This document shows positions 17,059 through 26,031 of a stretch of 41,915 bases of DNA, one piece after another (positions within the stretch are counted from its first letter, which is position 1; the number at the start of each line of letters is the position of its first letter). Made by a program: the position numbers and the translations under genes. The stretch is from CAYZZA01 sp964482685. Its GTDB lineage: Bacteria > Bacillota > Bacilli > Lactobacillales > Carnobacteriaceae_A. Below the pieces are notes generated by a model. The model did no database searches. It was not told where the DNA came from and worked only from the letters and a program-made list of their open reading frames with translations. The DNA lies in NCBI GenBank assembly GCA_964482685.1, contig CAYZZA010000005.1:1-41915 (forward strand). The letters run 5' to 3'.

Positions 17059-19051
17059 TAAACACACTTCCTTCTCCAGTTGACGTTGAAGGACTTTCAT
17101 GGACGCCGTGAGCCGTATCTAAGATACTGCCATCTTCTTCAAGTGAAAACTCCACATTGTCTTCAATCCATCTTCTTCTAGGTTCGACTTTATTCCCCAT
17201 CAAGACTGAAACACTTTTTTCGGCTTGTGCACTGCTGTCAATCCCGACACGAACAAGTGTACGTGAATCAGGATTCATGGTGGTGTCCCATAATTGATCA
17301 GCGTTCATTTCTCCGAGTCCTTTGTACCGCTGGATCATATAGCCAGCGCCAAAATCCGCTGTCAACGCAGCCAACTCTTCTTCTGTCCATGCATATTCCA
17401 AACGCTCTTTTTTACCAGACTTTTTGGATACTTTATACAAAGGTGGCAACGCTAAATATACTTTCCCAGCTTCAATCAACGGTTTCATGTACCGGTAAAA
17501 GAACGTCAACAATAAGACTTGAATATGAGCCCCGTCTGTATCCGCGTCCGTCATAATAACGACTTTGTCGTAGTTGCAATCCTTGATATCAAATTCAGGT
17601 CCCACACCTGCCCCAATCGTATAAATGATGGTGTTGATTTCTTCATTTTTTAAGATATCTTCCATACTGGCTTTTTCCGTGTTGATGACTTTTCCACGTA
17701 AAGGCAGAATGGCTTGAAAGCGTCTATCTCTTCCTTGTTTGGCCGATCCACCAGCAGAGTCTCCCTCCACTAAGTAGAGTTCATTCTTTTTGGGGTTTCT
17801 GCCTTGTGCGGGTGTGAGCTTTCCAGAAAGCAAGCTTTCTTGTTTCCGGCGCTTTTTCCCAGAACGACTTTCATCTTTTGCTTTTCGGGCAGCCTCACGA
17901 GCCTCCCGTGCTTTGATGGCTTTTCGCACAATTTGTTGGCTTTGTTCGCCATTTTCTGCTAAATAAAAGCTCAACTCTTCTGAAATTGTTGTTTCTGTCG
18001 CAGAACGAGCTTCTGGGGACCCTAATTTGCTTTTGGTTTGTCCTTCAAATTGAAGCAAATTTTCCGGTACCCTAATGGATAGTACCATCGCAATCCCTTC
18101 ACGTACGTCACTGCCTTCTAAATTTTTTTCTTTTCCTTTGAGCAAGCCGACTTGGCGTGCAAACTCATTAAACGTCTTTGTAAACGCCGATTTCATTCCC
18201 GACTCATGGGTCCCACCGTCTCTGGTTCGAACGTTATTTACAAACGACAAAATATTTTCTGTGTATCCATCGTTGTACTGAAAGGCACACTCCACTTCAA
18301 TGCCATTGGATTTTCCTTCAAAATACGCTACAGGAGTCAAATGGTCTTTGTCTTCGTTTAAATACGCAACAAATTCTTTGATTCCTTCTTCAAAGTGAAA
18401 CGTCTCGTGCTTATCCGCGCGTTCGTCTGTTAACTCAATCGTGATCCCTTTTAACAAAAAGGCCGATTCACGTAAACGTTCCAATAAAATAGAGTACGAA
18501 AAATCAGTCGACGTAAAGATAGACGTATCTGGTTGGAATGTGACCGCTGTTCCGGTCCCCTTTTCTTTTGTTTTTTCTTTTTTTAAGGTGCCAACGGGTT
18601 TTCCGCCTTGTTCAAATCGTTGGGTATATAAAAACCCGTCCCGTATGACCGTGACTGTCAACCATTCTGACAAAGCATTTACAACACTCGCTCCGACCCC
18701 GTGCAGTCCACCGGATGTTTTGTACCCGCCTTCTTGCCCAAATTTTCCTCCCGCATGAAGCACGGTGAAAATTACTTGAATCGTCGGGACACCCGTTGCA
18801 TGCAGACCAGTGGGCATGCCACGTCCGTTGTCTCGGATGGTGATGCTGTTGTCTTTGTGGATAGTAACAGAAATGTGATCCCCGTACCCAGACAACACTT
18901 CATCTACTGCGTTGTCAATGAGTTCATACACCAAATGGTGAAGGCCACGTGAATCTGTTGACCCAATGTACATACCGGGTCTTTTCCTAACTGCATCCAG
19001 TCCTTCTAGAATTTGGATCGATGTATCTGTATAGTCTGTTTGTTTGCTCAA
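17048..19051 (-). CDS. parE: DNA topoisomerase IV subunit B
   Basis: ParE, 667 residues, the ATPase subunit of topoisomerase IV. The GHKL ATPase carries ELIDNAVDEVLSG, DNGRGMP and GLHGVGASVVNALS; the TOPRIM domain carries YLVEGDSAGGSAKQGRDR and MTDADTDGAH. The region corresponding to the ParE quinolone site (PLRGKVINTEKASMEDILKN) keeps its Asp. Start is TTG at 19051: an in-frame TGA lies directly before it, and AAGGG stands 11 nt upstream. The C-terminus runs past the usual end by a Ser/Thr/Gly-rich tail (residues about 650-667) that contains the parC ribosome binding site. Promoter at 19175-19203. Confidence 0.97.
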   Translation of the reverse strand: MSKQTDYTDTSIQILEGLDAVRKRPGMYIGSTDSRGLHHLVYELIDNAVDEVLSGYGDHISVTIHKDNSITIRDNGRGMPTGLHATGVPTIQVIFTVLHAGGKFGQEGGYKTSGGLHGVGASVVNALSEWLTVTVIRDGFLYTQRFEQGGKPVGTLKKEKTKEKGTGTAVTFQPDTSIFTSTDFSYSILLERLRESAFLLKGITIELTDERADKHETFHFEEGIKEFVAYLNEDKDHLTPVAYFEGKSNGIEVECAFQYNDGYTENILSFVNNVRTRDGGTHESGMKSAFTKTFNEFARQVGLLKGKEKNLEGSDVREGIAMVLSIRVPENLLQFEGQTKSKLGSPEARSATETTISEELSFYLAENGEQSQQIVRKAIKAREAREAARKAKDESRSGKKRRKQESLLSGKLTPAQGRNPKKNELYLVEGDSAGGSAKQGRDRRFQAILPLRGKVINTEKASMEDILKNEEINTIIYTIGAGVGPEFDIKDCNYDKVVIMTDADTDGAHIQVLLLTFFYRYMKPLIEAGKVYLALPPLYKVSKKSGKKERLEYAWTEEELAALTADFGAGYMIQRYKGLGEMNADQLWDTTMNPDSRTLVRVGIDSSAQAEKSVSVLMGNKVEPRRRWIEDNVEFSLEEDGSILDTAHGVHESPSTSTGEGSVFSGK

Positions 19052-19174
19052 TCAATTTCAAACCCTTCATAATCGCATTCTCGTATCTTTTCATCGTGGT
19101 TAATGTATCTTGTTTTCGCCCGCTTCAAAAGGAAAGAGAAAGTCCCCTTTAGGAAACAATCTCTATACTACCCT

Positions 19175-19203
19175 ATTTTACCATGAATAAAAAGTGCTTT
19201 AAA
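19175..19203 (-). promoter_or_regulatory. probable parE-parC promoter
   Basis: On the minus strand TTTAAA and TAAAAT are 17 nt apart, with TGG before the -10 (extended -10). It implies a leader of about 115 nt. The -35 lies within a perfect 10-bp palindrome GCTTTAAAGC (19196-19205). Confidence 0.55.
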
Positions 19204-19243
19204 GCCATTGTGCCCGGAGTTCAGAATGGACGTTCGAAAAAAG

Positions 19244-19274
19244 CATGGAACTTCATTTCTTTCCATGTTAAAAT
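19244..19274 (+). promoter_or_regulatory. probable plsY promoter containing an inverted repeat
   Basis: TGGAAC (19246-19251) and TAAAAT (19269-19274) are 17 nt apart, with TGT as extended -10. A perfect inverted repeat, CATGGAA (19244-19250) and TTCCATG (19261-19267), fills the core of this promoter. Confidence 0.5.
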
Positions 19275-19307
19275 AAAAAAAGTATGAAAAGATAGGAGTA
19301 GATTGAG

Positions 19308-19922
19308 TTGGTAAAAATTCTATTTCTATTTCTCCTGGCTTATTTAGTGGGTTCTATCCCTTCAGGAGTGTGGATTGGGAAGTTATTTTATAAAAAAGAC
19401 ATTCGAAAAAGTGGTAGTGGAAACTCTGGAGCAACCAATACATTCCGAGTTCTTGGAAAAAAAGCTGGTTTTGCCGTCGCGATTCTGGATATTTTAAAAG
19501 GAACACTTGCGGCCTCGTTGCCCATCTTGTTCAATGTGCCTGTAAGCATGGTCATTATCGGAGCAGCAGCTATTATCGGGCACACGTACCCGGTCTTTGC
19601 GGAATTCAAAGGTGGAAAAGCCGTTGCCACAAGTGCAGGTGTGGCGCTTGCCTACAACCCTGTCTTTTTGCTGTCAGCTTTGCTTCTTTTCTTTGTAATT
19701 TTATACGTCTCAAGCATGGTTAGTCTTGCGAGTGTCTTGACCTTTCTTTTGGCGTCTGTTGCAGTACTTTGGATTGACGACTGGTACTTTAGAATCTTTA
19801 TATGGGGCATCACGAGTCTCATTGTCTACCGTCACCTCAGCAACATCCAAAGAATCCTCGATGGAACGGAAAACAAAACCCCGTTTGGATTAGGAAAAAA
19901 AAAACCAACAACAAAAAAATAA
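19308..19922 (+). CDS. plsY: glycerol-3-phosphate acyltransferase (acyl-phosphate dependent)
   Basis: PlsY, 204 residues, an integral membrane enzyme that acylates sn-glycerol-3-phosphate from acyl-phosphate, the first step of phospholipid synthesis. Signature loops are GSIPSGVWIGKLFYKKDIRK, SGNSGATNTFRVLG (phosphate-binding) and FKGGKAVATSAGV. Five hydrophobic helices are visible. The start is TTG at 19308, with AGGAG 10 nt upstream; no ATG or GTG fits the conserved N-terminus. It is divergent from parE, as in several Firmicutes, and ends in a terminator shared with codY. Confidence 0.95.
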   Translation: MVKILFLFLLAYLVGSIPSGVWIGKLFYKKDIRKSGSGNSGATNTFRVLGKKAGFAVAILDILKGTLAASLPILFNVPVSMVIIGAAAIIGHTYPVFAEFKGGKAVATSAGVALAYNPVFLLSALLLFFVILYVSSMVSLASVLTFLLASVAVLWIDDWYFRIFIWGITSLIVYRHLSNIQRILDGTENKTPFGLGKKKPTTKK

Positions 19923-19959
19923 AACGTTTCATCTGACTTGTATCAGATGGAGCGTTTTA
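19921..19959. terminator. bidirectional terminator between plsY and codY
   Basis: AAAACG...ATCTGA (19921-19936) pairs with TCAGAT...CGTTTT (19943-19957) around CTTGTA, with two G-T pairs, followed by a T-rich tract. It overlaps the codY stop codon. Confidence 0.8.
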
Positions 19960-20775
19960 TTTTTGTACCGAATGAATCAACGAGACAAAGGTGTCATTCA
20001 ATACCTTAATGTACGTCCCTTTCATCCCAAGTGATTTCGATTCAATAATCCCACCAGATTCTAGCTTCCGCAAAGCATTCACGACAACCGAGCGGGTAAT
20101 GCCAATTTCATCCGCAATATTGGTTGCTGTTAAAATGCCTTCTTCTTTTTCTGCTAAGGCTTCGAACACCGCAGCTACTGCTTTTTGTTCACTGTAAGAC
20201 AAAGAGCGAATCGTCATTTCAGACGCTTTTTGTTTTCGCATTTCAGTGGCTATTTTTATGTGTGAGTTGTACAGCAATTCAATTCCCACCGCTGTGGCAG
20301 CATGCTCGGCAACAATCAAGTCTTTGTCATAAAACGAGTCATTAATCCGACCTAGAATCAAGGTACCCAACCGTTCTTTGGATACATAGATGGGAATAAT
20401 TGTAGTCAGAGCATCTGGGTAGTCCTGCTTGATTTCAACAGGCACAATGGATTGTGGACTGTCTACGTCTAAATTCGCTTGCGTCGAGGTGATTTCTGCC
20501 ACGCTTTGTGTGTATTCTTCTGGAAACTGTTGCATCGTCAACATGTCTTTAATACGGGGTGTATTGATCATGTTTTGTTCATGAAAACCGCGAAGCATGC
20601 CGTTTTCATCAATTAAGTACGTATCTGCATGTAAGATATTTCCCAAAGAGTGCGCCAATTGGTCTAAGGGCAACGCATCGGTTGTCTCTTTCGAAGAGGG
20701 TTGTAGTCCTAGACTCCACTCCCCGCTTTGTAACAAACGGTTGATTTCCCGTATCCGTTCTAATACATCTTTCAT
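19957..20775 (-). CDS. codY: GTP- and branched-chain-amino-acid-responsive global repressor CodY
   Basis: CodY, 272 residues, represses nitrogen and amino-acid genes when GTP and Ile/Leu/Val are plentiful. An N-terminal GAF domain (with RGFHEQNM and QFPEEYTQSVAEI) precedes the winged-helix domain, where ATNIADEIGITRSVVVNALR and SKSLGMKGTYIKVLND are nearly identical to the Bacillus protein. ATG at 20775 has GGGGGAG 5 nt upstream and gives the family N-terminus (MKDVLERIREINRLLQ). An in-frame ATG at 20799 that overlaps the hslU stop is the alternative. Last gene of the xerC-hslV-hslU-codY operon. No clear CodY box was found in the window. Confidence 0.97.
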   Translation of the reverse strand: MKDVLERIREINRLLQSGEWSLGLQPSSKETTDALPLDQLAHSLGNILHADTYLIDENGMLRGFHEQNMINTPRIKDMLTMQQFPEEYTQSVAEITSTQANLDVDSPQSIVPVEIKQDYPDALTTIIPIYVSKERLGTLILGRINDSFYDKDLIVAEHAATAVGIELLYNSHIKIATEMRKQKASEMTIRSLSYSEQKAVAAVFEALAEKEEGILTATNIADEIGITRSVVVNALRKLESGGIIESKSLGMKGTYIKVLNDTFVSLIHSVQK

Positions 20776-20798
20776 TCTTTCTCCCCCAGGAAGGCTCA

Positions 20799-22214
20799 TT
20801 ATAGAATATAACGACTCAAATCGTGGTTTTTGACAATGTACCCCAATTTATCGTCCACATACTTTGCCGTTATTTTTACTTCGCCCATTTGCATCTCTGA
20901 AGCTGTAAACAACAACCCTTCCAACAACTTCTCTAAAATCGTATGCAAGCGACGTGCGCCAATATTGTCGGTCCCTTCATTGACCTCATAGGCAATTTCA
21001 GCGAGGCGTTCGACCGCTTCATACGTAAAGACAACCACCACATTTTCTGTTTCGAGTAAGGCTTTGTACTGCTTGACCAATGAGTTGTGTGGTTCAGTCA
21101 ATATTTTAATGAAGTCTTCTTTTGTCAAATCGTCTAATTCAACACGTATCGGAAAGCGTCCTTGTAATTCAGGAATCAAATCACTTGGGGCCGATGTGTG
21201 GAAGGCACCAGAGCCGATAAACAAAATGTGATCGGTTTGAATCACGCCGTGTTTGGTCTGAACGGTGGATCCTTCTACAATCGGCAAGATGTCGCGTTGA
21301 ACCCCTTCGCGTGAGACTTGCCCTGATTGTGCATCGGTAGAGGTAATTTTGTCAATTTCATCAATAAAGATAATTCCGGATTGTTGTGCCAAAGCAATCG
21401 CTTCTGAAGCCGTATCTTCTTGGTTGACTAACTTTCCGGCTTCTTCTTCAGTCAGTAGTTCTTTGGCTTCTTTAACAGACACGGTCCGCTTGATTTTTTT
21501 GGCTGGACGCAACGCATTGAAAGTCTCACTCAAGTCAATCCCCATTTGTTCCATCGCTGGGTTGACTGGCCCTGCTTGTTTATTTTTTTGAGTCAATTGA
21601 ATCGTCACTTCGCGGTCATCCAACTCTCCGTTTAGCAATTGTTTTTCCAATTCAGAACGCTTTGACGAAATTTCTTTAGTCACTTGTTCTTCAGGTTCTT
21701 CTTCTGGCAACATAAACTCATCTGGATCCATTCCCATGTTTTTAAACATGTCTTCAAATGGATTTTTCGTTTGTTTCTTTTCTTTTTTGATTCCAGGAGC
21801 GAGGATTTTTGCGAGTTCTTTGACCGCATTTCGCTCTGCTTGTGCATATACATTGGAGAACTGTTCAGCTTTCACAATCCGAATAGCCTCTTCCACGAGA
21901 TCACGTACCATCGATTCTACGTCACGCCCAACATACCCGACTTCTGTAAATTTTGTCGCTTCTACTTTCACAAAAGGGGCGCGTACAAACGAGGCAAGCC
22001 TACGAGCAATTTCTGTCTTTCCTACTCCTGTGGGCCCAATCATTAAAATGTTTTTAGGGGTAATTTCTTTTTGCATCTCCCCGTCTACTTGCAAGCGTCG
22101 GTACCGATTTCGAAGGGCGATTGCGACTGCTTTTTTAGCATCGGCTTGTCCAACGATGTATCGGTCTAATTCTGCAACAATGTCTTTTGGCGTCATATCC
22201 ATTTTAGTCTTCAT
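20799..22214 (-). CDS. hslU: HslU/ClpY ATPase subunit of the HslUV protease
   Basis: A 471-residue AAA+ unfoldase that feeds proteins to HslV. Walker A GPTGVGKTEIARRLA, Walker B GIIFIDEIDK, an I-domain insertion rich in charged residues between them, and sensor region FIGSGAFHTSAPSDLIPELQGRFPIRVEL are present. The C-terminal LSRYIL tail, which docks in HslV, is intact. ATG at 22214 has AGAGG 8 nt upstream. The gene is 12 nt after hslV, and its stop overlaps an ATG of the codY frame. Confidence 0.97.
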   Translation of the reverse strand: MKTKMDMTPKDIVAELDRYIVGQADAKKAVAIALRNRYRRLQVDGEMQKEITPKNILMIGPTGVGKTEIARRLASFVRAPFVKVEATKFTEVGYVGRDVESMVRDLVEEAIRIVKAEQFSNVYAQAERNAVKELAKILAPGIKKEKKQTKNPFEDMFKNMGMDPDEFMLPEEEPEEQVTKEISSKRSELEKQLLNGELDDREVTIQLTQKNKQAGPVNPAMEQMGIDLSETFNALRPAKKIKRTVSVKEAKELLTEEEAGKLVNQEDTASEAIALAQQSGIIFIDEIDKITSTDAQSGQVSREGVQRDILPIVEGSTVQTKHGVIQTDHILFIGSGAFHTSAPSDLIPELQGRFPIRVELDDLTKEDFIKILTEPHNSLVKQYKALLETENVVVVFTYEAVERLAEIAYEVNEGTDNIGARRLHTILEKLLEGLLFTASEMQMGEVKITAKYVDDKLGYIVKNHDLSRYIL

Positions 22215-22226
22215 CTTATACACCTC

Positions 22227-22766
22227 TTATAATTCTTCTACAATAATATTGTGGTTTGTGTAGACACAAATATCGGCTGCAATTGACAGGCTTTCTTTGG
22301 CAATTTCTTTTGCAGTCAAAGACGTTGCGGTTCGTTTCATGGCACGCGCAGCGGCCAAAGCAAAATTTCCACCTGATCCAATGGCTAAGATTCCGTCATC
22401 TGGTTGAATCACTTCGCCACTACCAGAAACCAAGAGCATCGTGTCTTTATCTGCAACAATCAACAAGGCTTCTAGTTTTTGCATCATCTTGTTGGTTCGC
22501 CATTCTTTGGCTAATTCAACCGCAGCACGTGTGAGGTTTCCTTTGTATGTCATCAAGTTGGCTTCAAATTTTTCTTCCAGTGTAAACGCATCGGCCACAC
22601 TGCCCGCAAAGCCAACCAATACTTGGTCGTTGTAAATTTTTCGCACTTTCTTTGCCGTGCCTTTCATGATGACTTGTTCGCCCATGGTGACTTGTCCGTC
22701 TCCGGCCATGGCGATTTGTCCATCTTGTTGAACCGCACAAATCGTTGTTGAATGAAATTCGGTCAT
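22227..22766 (-). CDS. hslV: HslV/ClpQ peptidase subunit of the HslUV protease
   Basis: A 179-residue N-terminal-nucleophile peptidase. The block MAGDGQVTMGEQVIMK, VGFAGSVADAFTL, LEALLIVADKDTMLLVSGSGEV and DDGILAIGSGGNFALAAARA are diagnostic. The N-terminus reads MTEFHSTTICAV, so a Thr follows the initiator Met, and the family's TTI nucleophile position comes five residues later; which is the mature end is not decided by sequence. ATG follows AAAGGAGG by 6-8 nt, a very strong site. Second gene after xerC (91-nt gap). Confidence 0.97.
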   Translation of the reverse strand: MTEFHSTTICAVQQDGQIAMAGDGQVTMGEQVIMKGTAKKVRKIYNDQVLVGFAGSVADAFTLEEKFEANLMTYKGNLTRAAVELAKEWRTNKMMQKLEALLIVADKDTMLLVSGSGEVIQPDDGILAIGSGGNFALAAARAMKRTATSLTAKEIAKESLSIAADICVYTNHNIIVEEL

Positions 22767-22857
22767 TCTAGTTCCTCCTTTTGATTCTCTTCAAGTAAAG
22801 GTAAAGGTAAAATAAAGGTCTAAAGTAAAGCTCGGCGTCTTCTCCCGCTTGTTTCAC

Positions 22858-23757
22858 TTATGCACGGGGGTGATATTTTTTATAGTCCCGTTGCAGATGC
22901 TCTTTTGTGACATGGGCGTAGATTTGTGTGGAAGACAAAGAAACATGCCCCAGCAATTCTTGTACTGTCCGCATATCGGCCCCGTTGTTCAACAGATGCG
23001 TCGCAAAAGTATGGCGCAACATGTGTGGGTGAATATTGGCTGTCAAACTTGTTTTTTTAATCAATTGATTGAGTACGTATTGAATGCCTTCTGATGTAAT
23101 AGGGTCTCCGTGGTGATTCACAAAAAGATAGTCGTGTTCTTTGTTGTATTTCGTCATCAAAGGAGTTCGACATTCTACTAGATACTCTTCGAGTGCTAGG
23201 GTGGCATAGTGCCCAAACGGAACATAGCGTTCTTTGTTGCCTTTGCCCTGGACCAAGAGCATCCCCATATCTGTGTCTACATTAGACAGGAGAGCCGTTC
23301 GACATTCACTGACTCGAATGCCCGTGCCATACAATACTTCTAGCAAGGCAAGGTTGCGGTAATCGAGTGGTTTTGTTCCTCTTGTTGCCTCAAACAAGGT
23401 CTCTAGTTCGGATGCATAAAAAAAGTTGGGCAATAATTCTGACTCTTTTTTTAAACTGAGGTATGAAAAAGGGTTTTCTTCCACCCCGTTGTTTTTTAAC
23501 AGAAATTGGTAGAAAGAACGAAGACTTGATATTTTTCTTGAGATGGTGCTGCGACTCAAGCCTTGATCGGTTAAATAACCAAGAAACACCCGGGCATCTT
23601 GAACAGTCACGTCTTCTAGGTTTGCGTGGCCTGTTTCATTTAAAAAGGCCACAAATTGCTGGATATCATCTAGGTAAGCTTTTTCGGTTAAAGTAGAATA
23701 GGCTCGTTCATGAAGCAAGTATTCAGAAAATAATGCAATCCATGGTTTTTTCTCCAA
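22858..23757 (-). CDS. xerC: XerC/CodV-type tyrosine recombinase
   Basis: A 299-residue site-specific recombinase that resolves chromosome dimers at dif. The N-terminal SAM-like domain (YLLHERAYSTLTEKAYLDDIQQF) precedes the catalytic domain with Arg in GTGIRVSE, Lys in GKGNKERYVP, HMLRHTFATHLL (His and Arg), LGHVSLSSTQIY (His and nucleophilic Tyr). The start is TTG at 23757, with GGAGGG 7 nt upstream; an earlier in-frame TTG at 23772 sits within that ribosome binding site. Position beside hslV, hslU and codY supports the CodV identity. Promoter and an overlapping upstream terminator are listed separately. Confidence 0.95.
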   Translation of the reverse strand: MEKKPWIALFSEYLLHERAYSTLTEKAYLDDIQQFVAFLNETGHANLEDVTVQDARVFLGYLTDQGLSRSTISRKISSLRSFYQFLLKNNGVEENPFSYLSLKKESELLPNFFYASELETLFEATRGTKPLDYRNLALLEVLYGTGIRVSECRTALLSNVDTDMGMLLVQGKGNKERYVPFGHYATLALEEYLVECRTPLMTKYNKEHDYLFVNHHGDPITSEGIQYVLNQLIKKTSLTANIHPHMLRHTFATHLLNNGADMRTVQELLGHVSLSSTQIYAHVTKEHLQRDYKKYHPRA

Positions 23758-23770
23758 TATAAAACCCTCC

Positions 23771-23798
23771 AAAAATGTGCCAAATTAACTTTAGCACA
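23771..23798 (-). terminator. intrinsic terminator of topA, adjoining the xerC ribosome binding site
   Basis: On the minus strand TGTGCTAAA pairs with TTTGGCACA (9 bp, one G-T) around GTTAA and is followed directly by TTTTT, then GGAGGG of xerC. Confidence 0.75.
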
Positions 23799-23816
23799 CT
23801 GATGGAGGGAACACAA
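23788..23816 (-). promoter_or_regulatory. probable xerC operon promoter overlapping the topA terminator
   Basis: On the minus strand TTGTGT (23811-23816) and TAAAGT (23788-23793) are 17 nt apart, with TGC before the -10. Transcription would begin within the right half of the terminator hairpin, so xerC mRNA would not contain the complete hairpin. Confidence 0.5.
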
Positions 23817-23827
23817 TGAAGCACGTT

Positions 23828-25914
23828 TTATTTTTGTTCGGCCTCTTTGTAGCCGCATTCTTCACAAACAACTTGGCTTGATCCACGTTTGCTTTTTTGC
23901 ACAAGAAAGTGCTCACAGCGTGGGCAATTTCGGCCAACCGGTTTGTCCCATGTTGTAAATTCACATTCTGGGTAGCGGTTGCATCCGTAAAACAAGCGAT
24001 TCTTCTTGGATTTACGCTCCACCACTTGTCCTTCTTTACATAGGGGACAGGTCACACCGATTTCTTTGATAATGGCTTTGGTGTTGCGACATTCAGGAAA
24101 GTTGCTGCAGGCATGAAACTTTCCGTAGCGCCCAATCTTAATCACCATTGGGTGGCCACATTCTTCACAATCAAATCCAGCTGGTTCATCTTTGATGACG
24201 ATTTTTTCAATGCTTTCTTCCGCATTGTCCACTTCGTGTTGAAACGGCTGGTAAAATGCATCAATAACTTGTACCCATTCTTTTTTCCCTGCTTCAATGT
24301 CATCAAGGTCTTTTTCCATTTCAGCCGTAAATTTGGTGTCCACGATATTCGGGAAAAACTCTTCAATCAATTTGTTGACGATTGACCCTAACTCAGTGGG
24401 TTCAAATCGTTTGCTCTTTAAGCTGACATAATACCTTTTTTGAATGGTATCTAGCGTAGGTGCATACGTTGAAGGTCTTCCTACACCGTTTTCTTCCAAC
24501 GTCTTAATCAACGTGGCTTCGCTAAAGCGAGCAGGTGGTTGGGTGAAATGTTGTTCTGGGATTAGTTCTGTCGACTGAACATGCTCGCCTTCGACCAAAT
24601 CGGGAAGCATGTTTTCTTTTTCTTCTTTTTCGTCGTCTTTTCCTTCTGTATAGACTTGTTGGAACCCAGCAAATTTTACTTTAGATCCGTTGGCTCTAAA
24701 ATATACTCCATTTTGAACTAAGTCAACACGCATCGTGTCGTAGACCGCTGGCGTCATTTGACTCGCCACAAAACGAGACCAAATAAGGGTGTATAATTTA
24801 AATTGGTCTTTGGACAAATACTCTTTTACATCGGCTGGTTTTCTAAAGACATTTGAAGGACGGATAGCTTCGTGCGCATCTTGTGTACCTTCCACTTTTT
24901 TGCCCGTACGAGGTTTCTTGGCAGCAAACGTTTCCCCATACTCCTCTAGAATAAAACGATGGGCTTCTTCTTGAGCAATAGGGGAAATACGTGTGGAGTC
25001 TGTTCGCATATACGAGATTAACCCTTCTGTTCCGCTCTTACCAAGAGAGATCCCTTCATACAATTGTTGGGCAATCATCATGGTTTTGCGCGTTCTGAAG
25101 TTTAACTTTCGTGCCGCTTCTTGTTGCATGCTACTTGTTGTAAATGGCAAAGAGGGGTTTCGTTTGCGTTCTTTCTTCAGAACTTTTTCCACTAACCATT
25201 TGTCAGAAGAAAGGCTCTTCATGATTTCTTGGACACTGTCTTCATTACCTAATTCGNNNNNNNNNNTTTTTTACGGTCAAGTCCATAAAAAGAAGCTTTG
25301 AACAATTCTTCTTCTTTTTTGAACACTCCGTTGATTGACCAATACTCGGATGGGACGAAGGCCTTGATTTCTTCTTCGCGCTTGCTAATTAAGTTTAACG
25401 CTACGGATTGAACACGTCCGGCACTTAACCCTTTTTTGACTTTTTTCCATAAGATTGGACTGATCTTGTACCCCACAATCCGGTCCAACATTCTTCTTGC
25501 TTGTTGCGCATCGACTAAATCCGCATCTAAACTGCGCGGTTCTTTAAAAGCGTCTTTGACTGCATCTTTTGTAATTTCATTAAAGACAACACGGTTTTTT
25601 GCTTCAGGGTCTAGTTTTAACACATGACTCAAATGCCACGCAATGGCTTCTCCTTCACGGTCCGGGTCAGCGGCCAAAAAGACTTTTTGTGCTTTACTGG
25701 CTTGTTTTTTTAATTCTTTTAACAAAGGACCCTTTCCTCTAATTGTAATGTAGTCTGGTTCATAATTTTCCTCAAAGTTAATGCCCATTCTACTCTTAGG
25801 CAAATCCCGTACGTGTCCTTTACTGGCAACGACTTTATAATTTCGACCTAAATACTTTTCTATGGTTTTTGCTTTAGCTGGTGATTCAACGATCACTAAA
25901 TACTTATACGCCAT
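23828..25914 (-). CDS. topA: DNA topoisomerase I, interrupted by an assembly gap
   Basis: TopA, a type IA topoisomerase that relaxes negative supercoils. The TOPRIM domain (LVIVESPAKAKTIEKYLG; LAADPDREGEAIAWHLS) and DAQQARRMLDRIVGYKISP precede the gap; the active-site Tyr lies in GLISYMRTDSTRIS after it. Three C-terminal four-Cys zinc ribbons follow (CEEC...CSNFPEC, CPLC...CNRYPEC, CPRC...CEEC). ATG at 25914 has AGAGGAG upstream. Ten Ns (25257-25266) break the frame: reading through ten bases meets TAG, while both flanks align to neighbouring parts of the family, so one intact gene of about 690 residues is likely. Promoter at 25986-26015. Confidence 0.95.
25257..25266. other. assembly gap of ten Ns inside topA
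   Basis: Ten unknown bases next to a T6 run. Frame continuity of topA requires a gap length of 3n+2, so ten is a placeholder. Confidence 0.97.
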
Positions 25915-25985
25915 GGAATGCTCCTCTCATACTCTTCACTCTTGTTTTTATGCGAACCGGAATGAACACTCGACAATCGGTATAC

Positions 25986-26015
25986 ATCTTATTCTATTGT
26001 ATGAGGAATTGTCAA
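25986..26015 (-). promoter_or_regulatory. sigma-A promoter of topA
   Basis: On the minus strand a perfect -35 TTGACA (26010-26015) is 18 nt from TAAGAT (25986-25991), about 70 nt upstream of the topA ATG. A palindrome resembling a Fur/PerR box abuts the -35 (26020-26034). Confidence 0.68.
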
Positions 26016-26031
26016 CTACTGAGAATAATTC

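Noticed and set aside
17059..17100. ATG 17100 as parC start
   Set aside because: It would overlap parE by 53 nt with no ribosome binding site; GTG 17058 has a strong one.
22801..22830. Short tandem repeats of AAAGGT near the xerC-hslV spacer
   Set aside because: Only about three imperfect copies; too short to be a functional repeat array.
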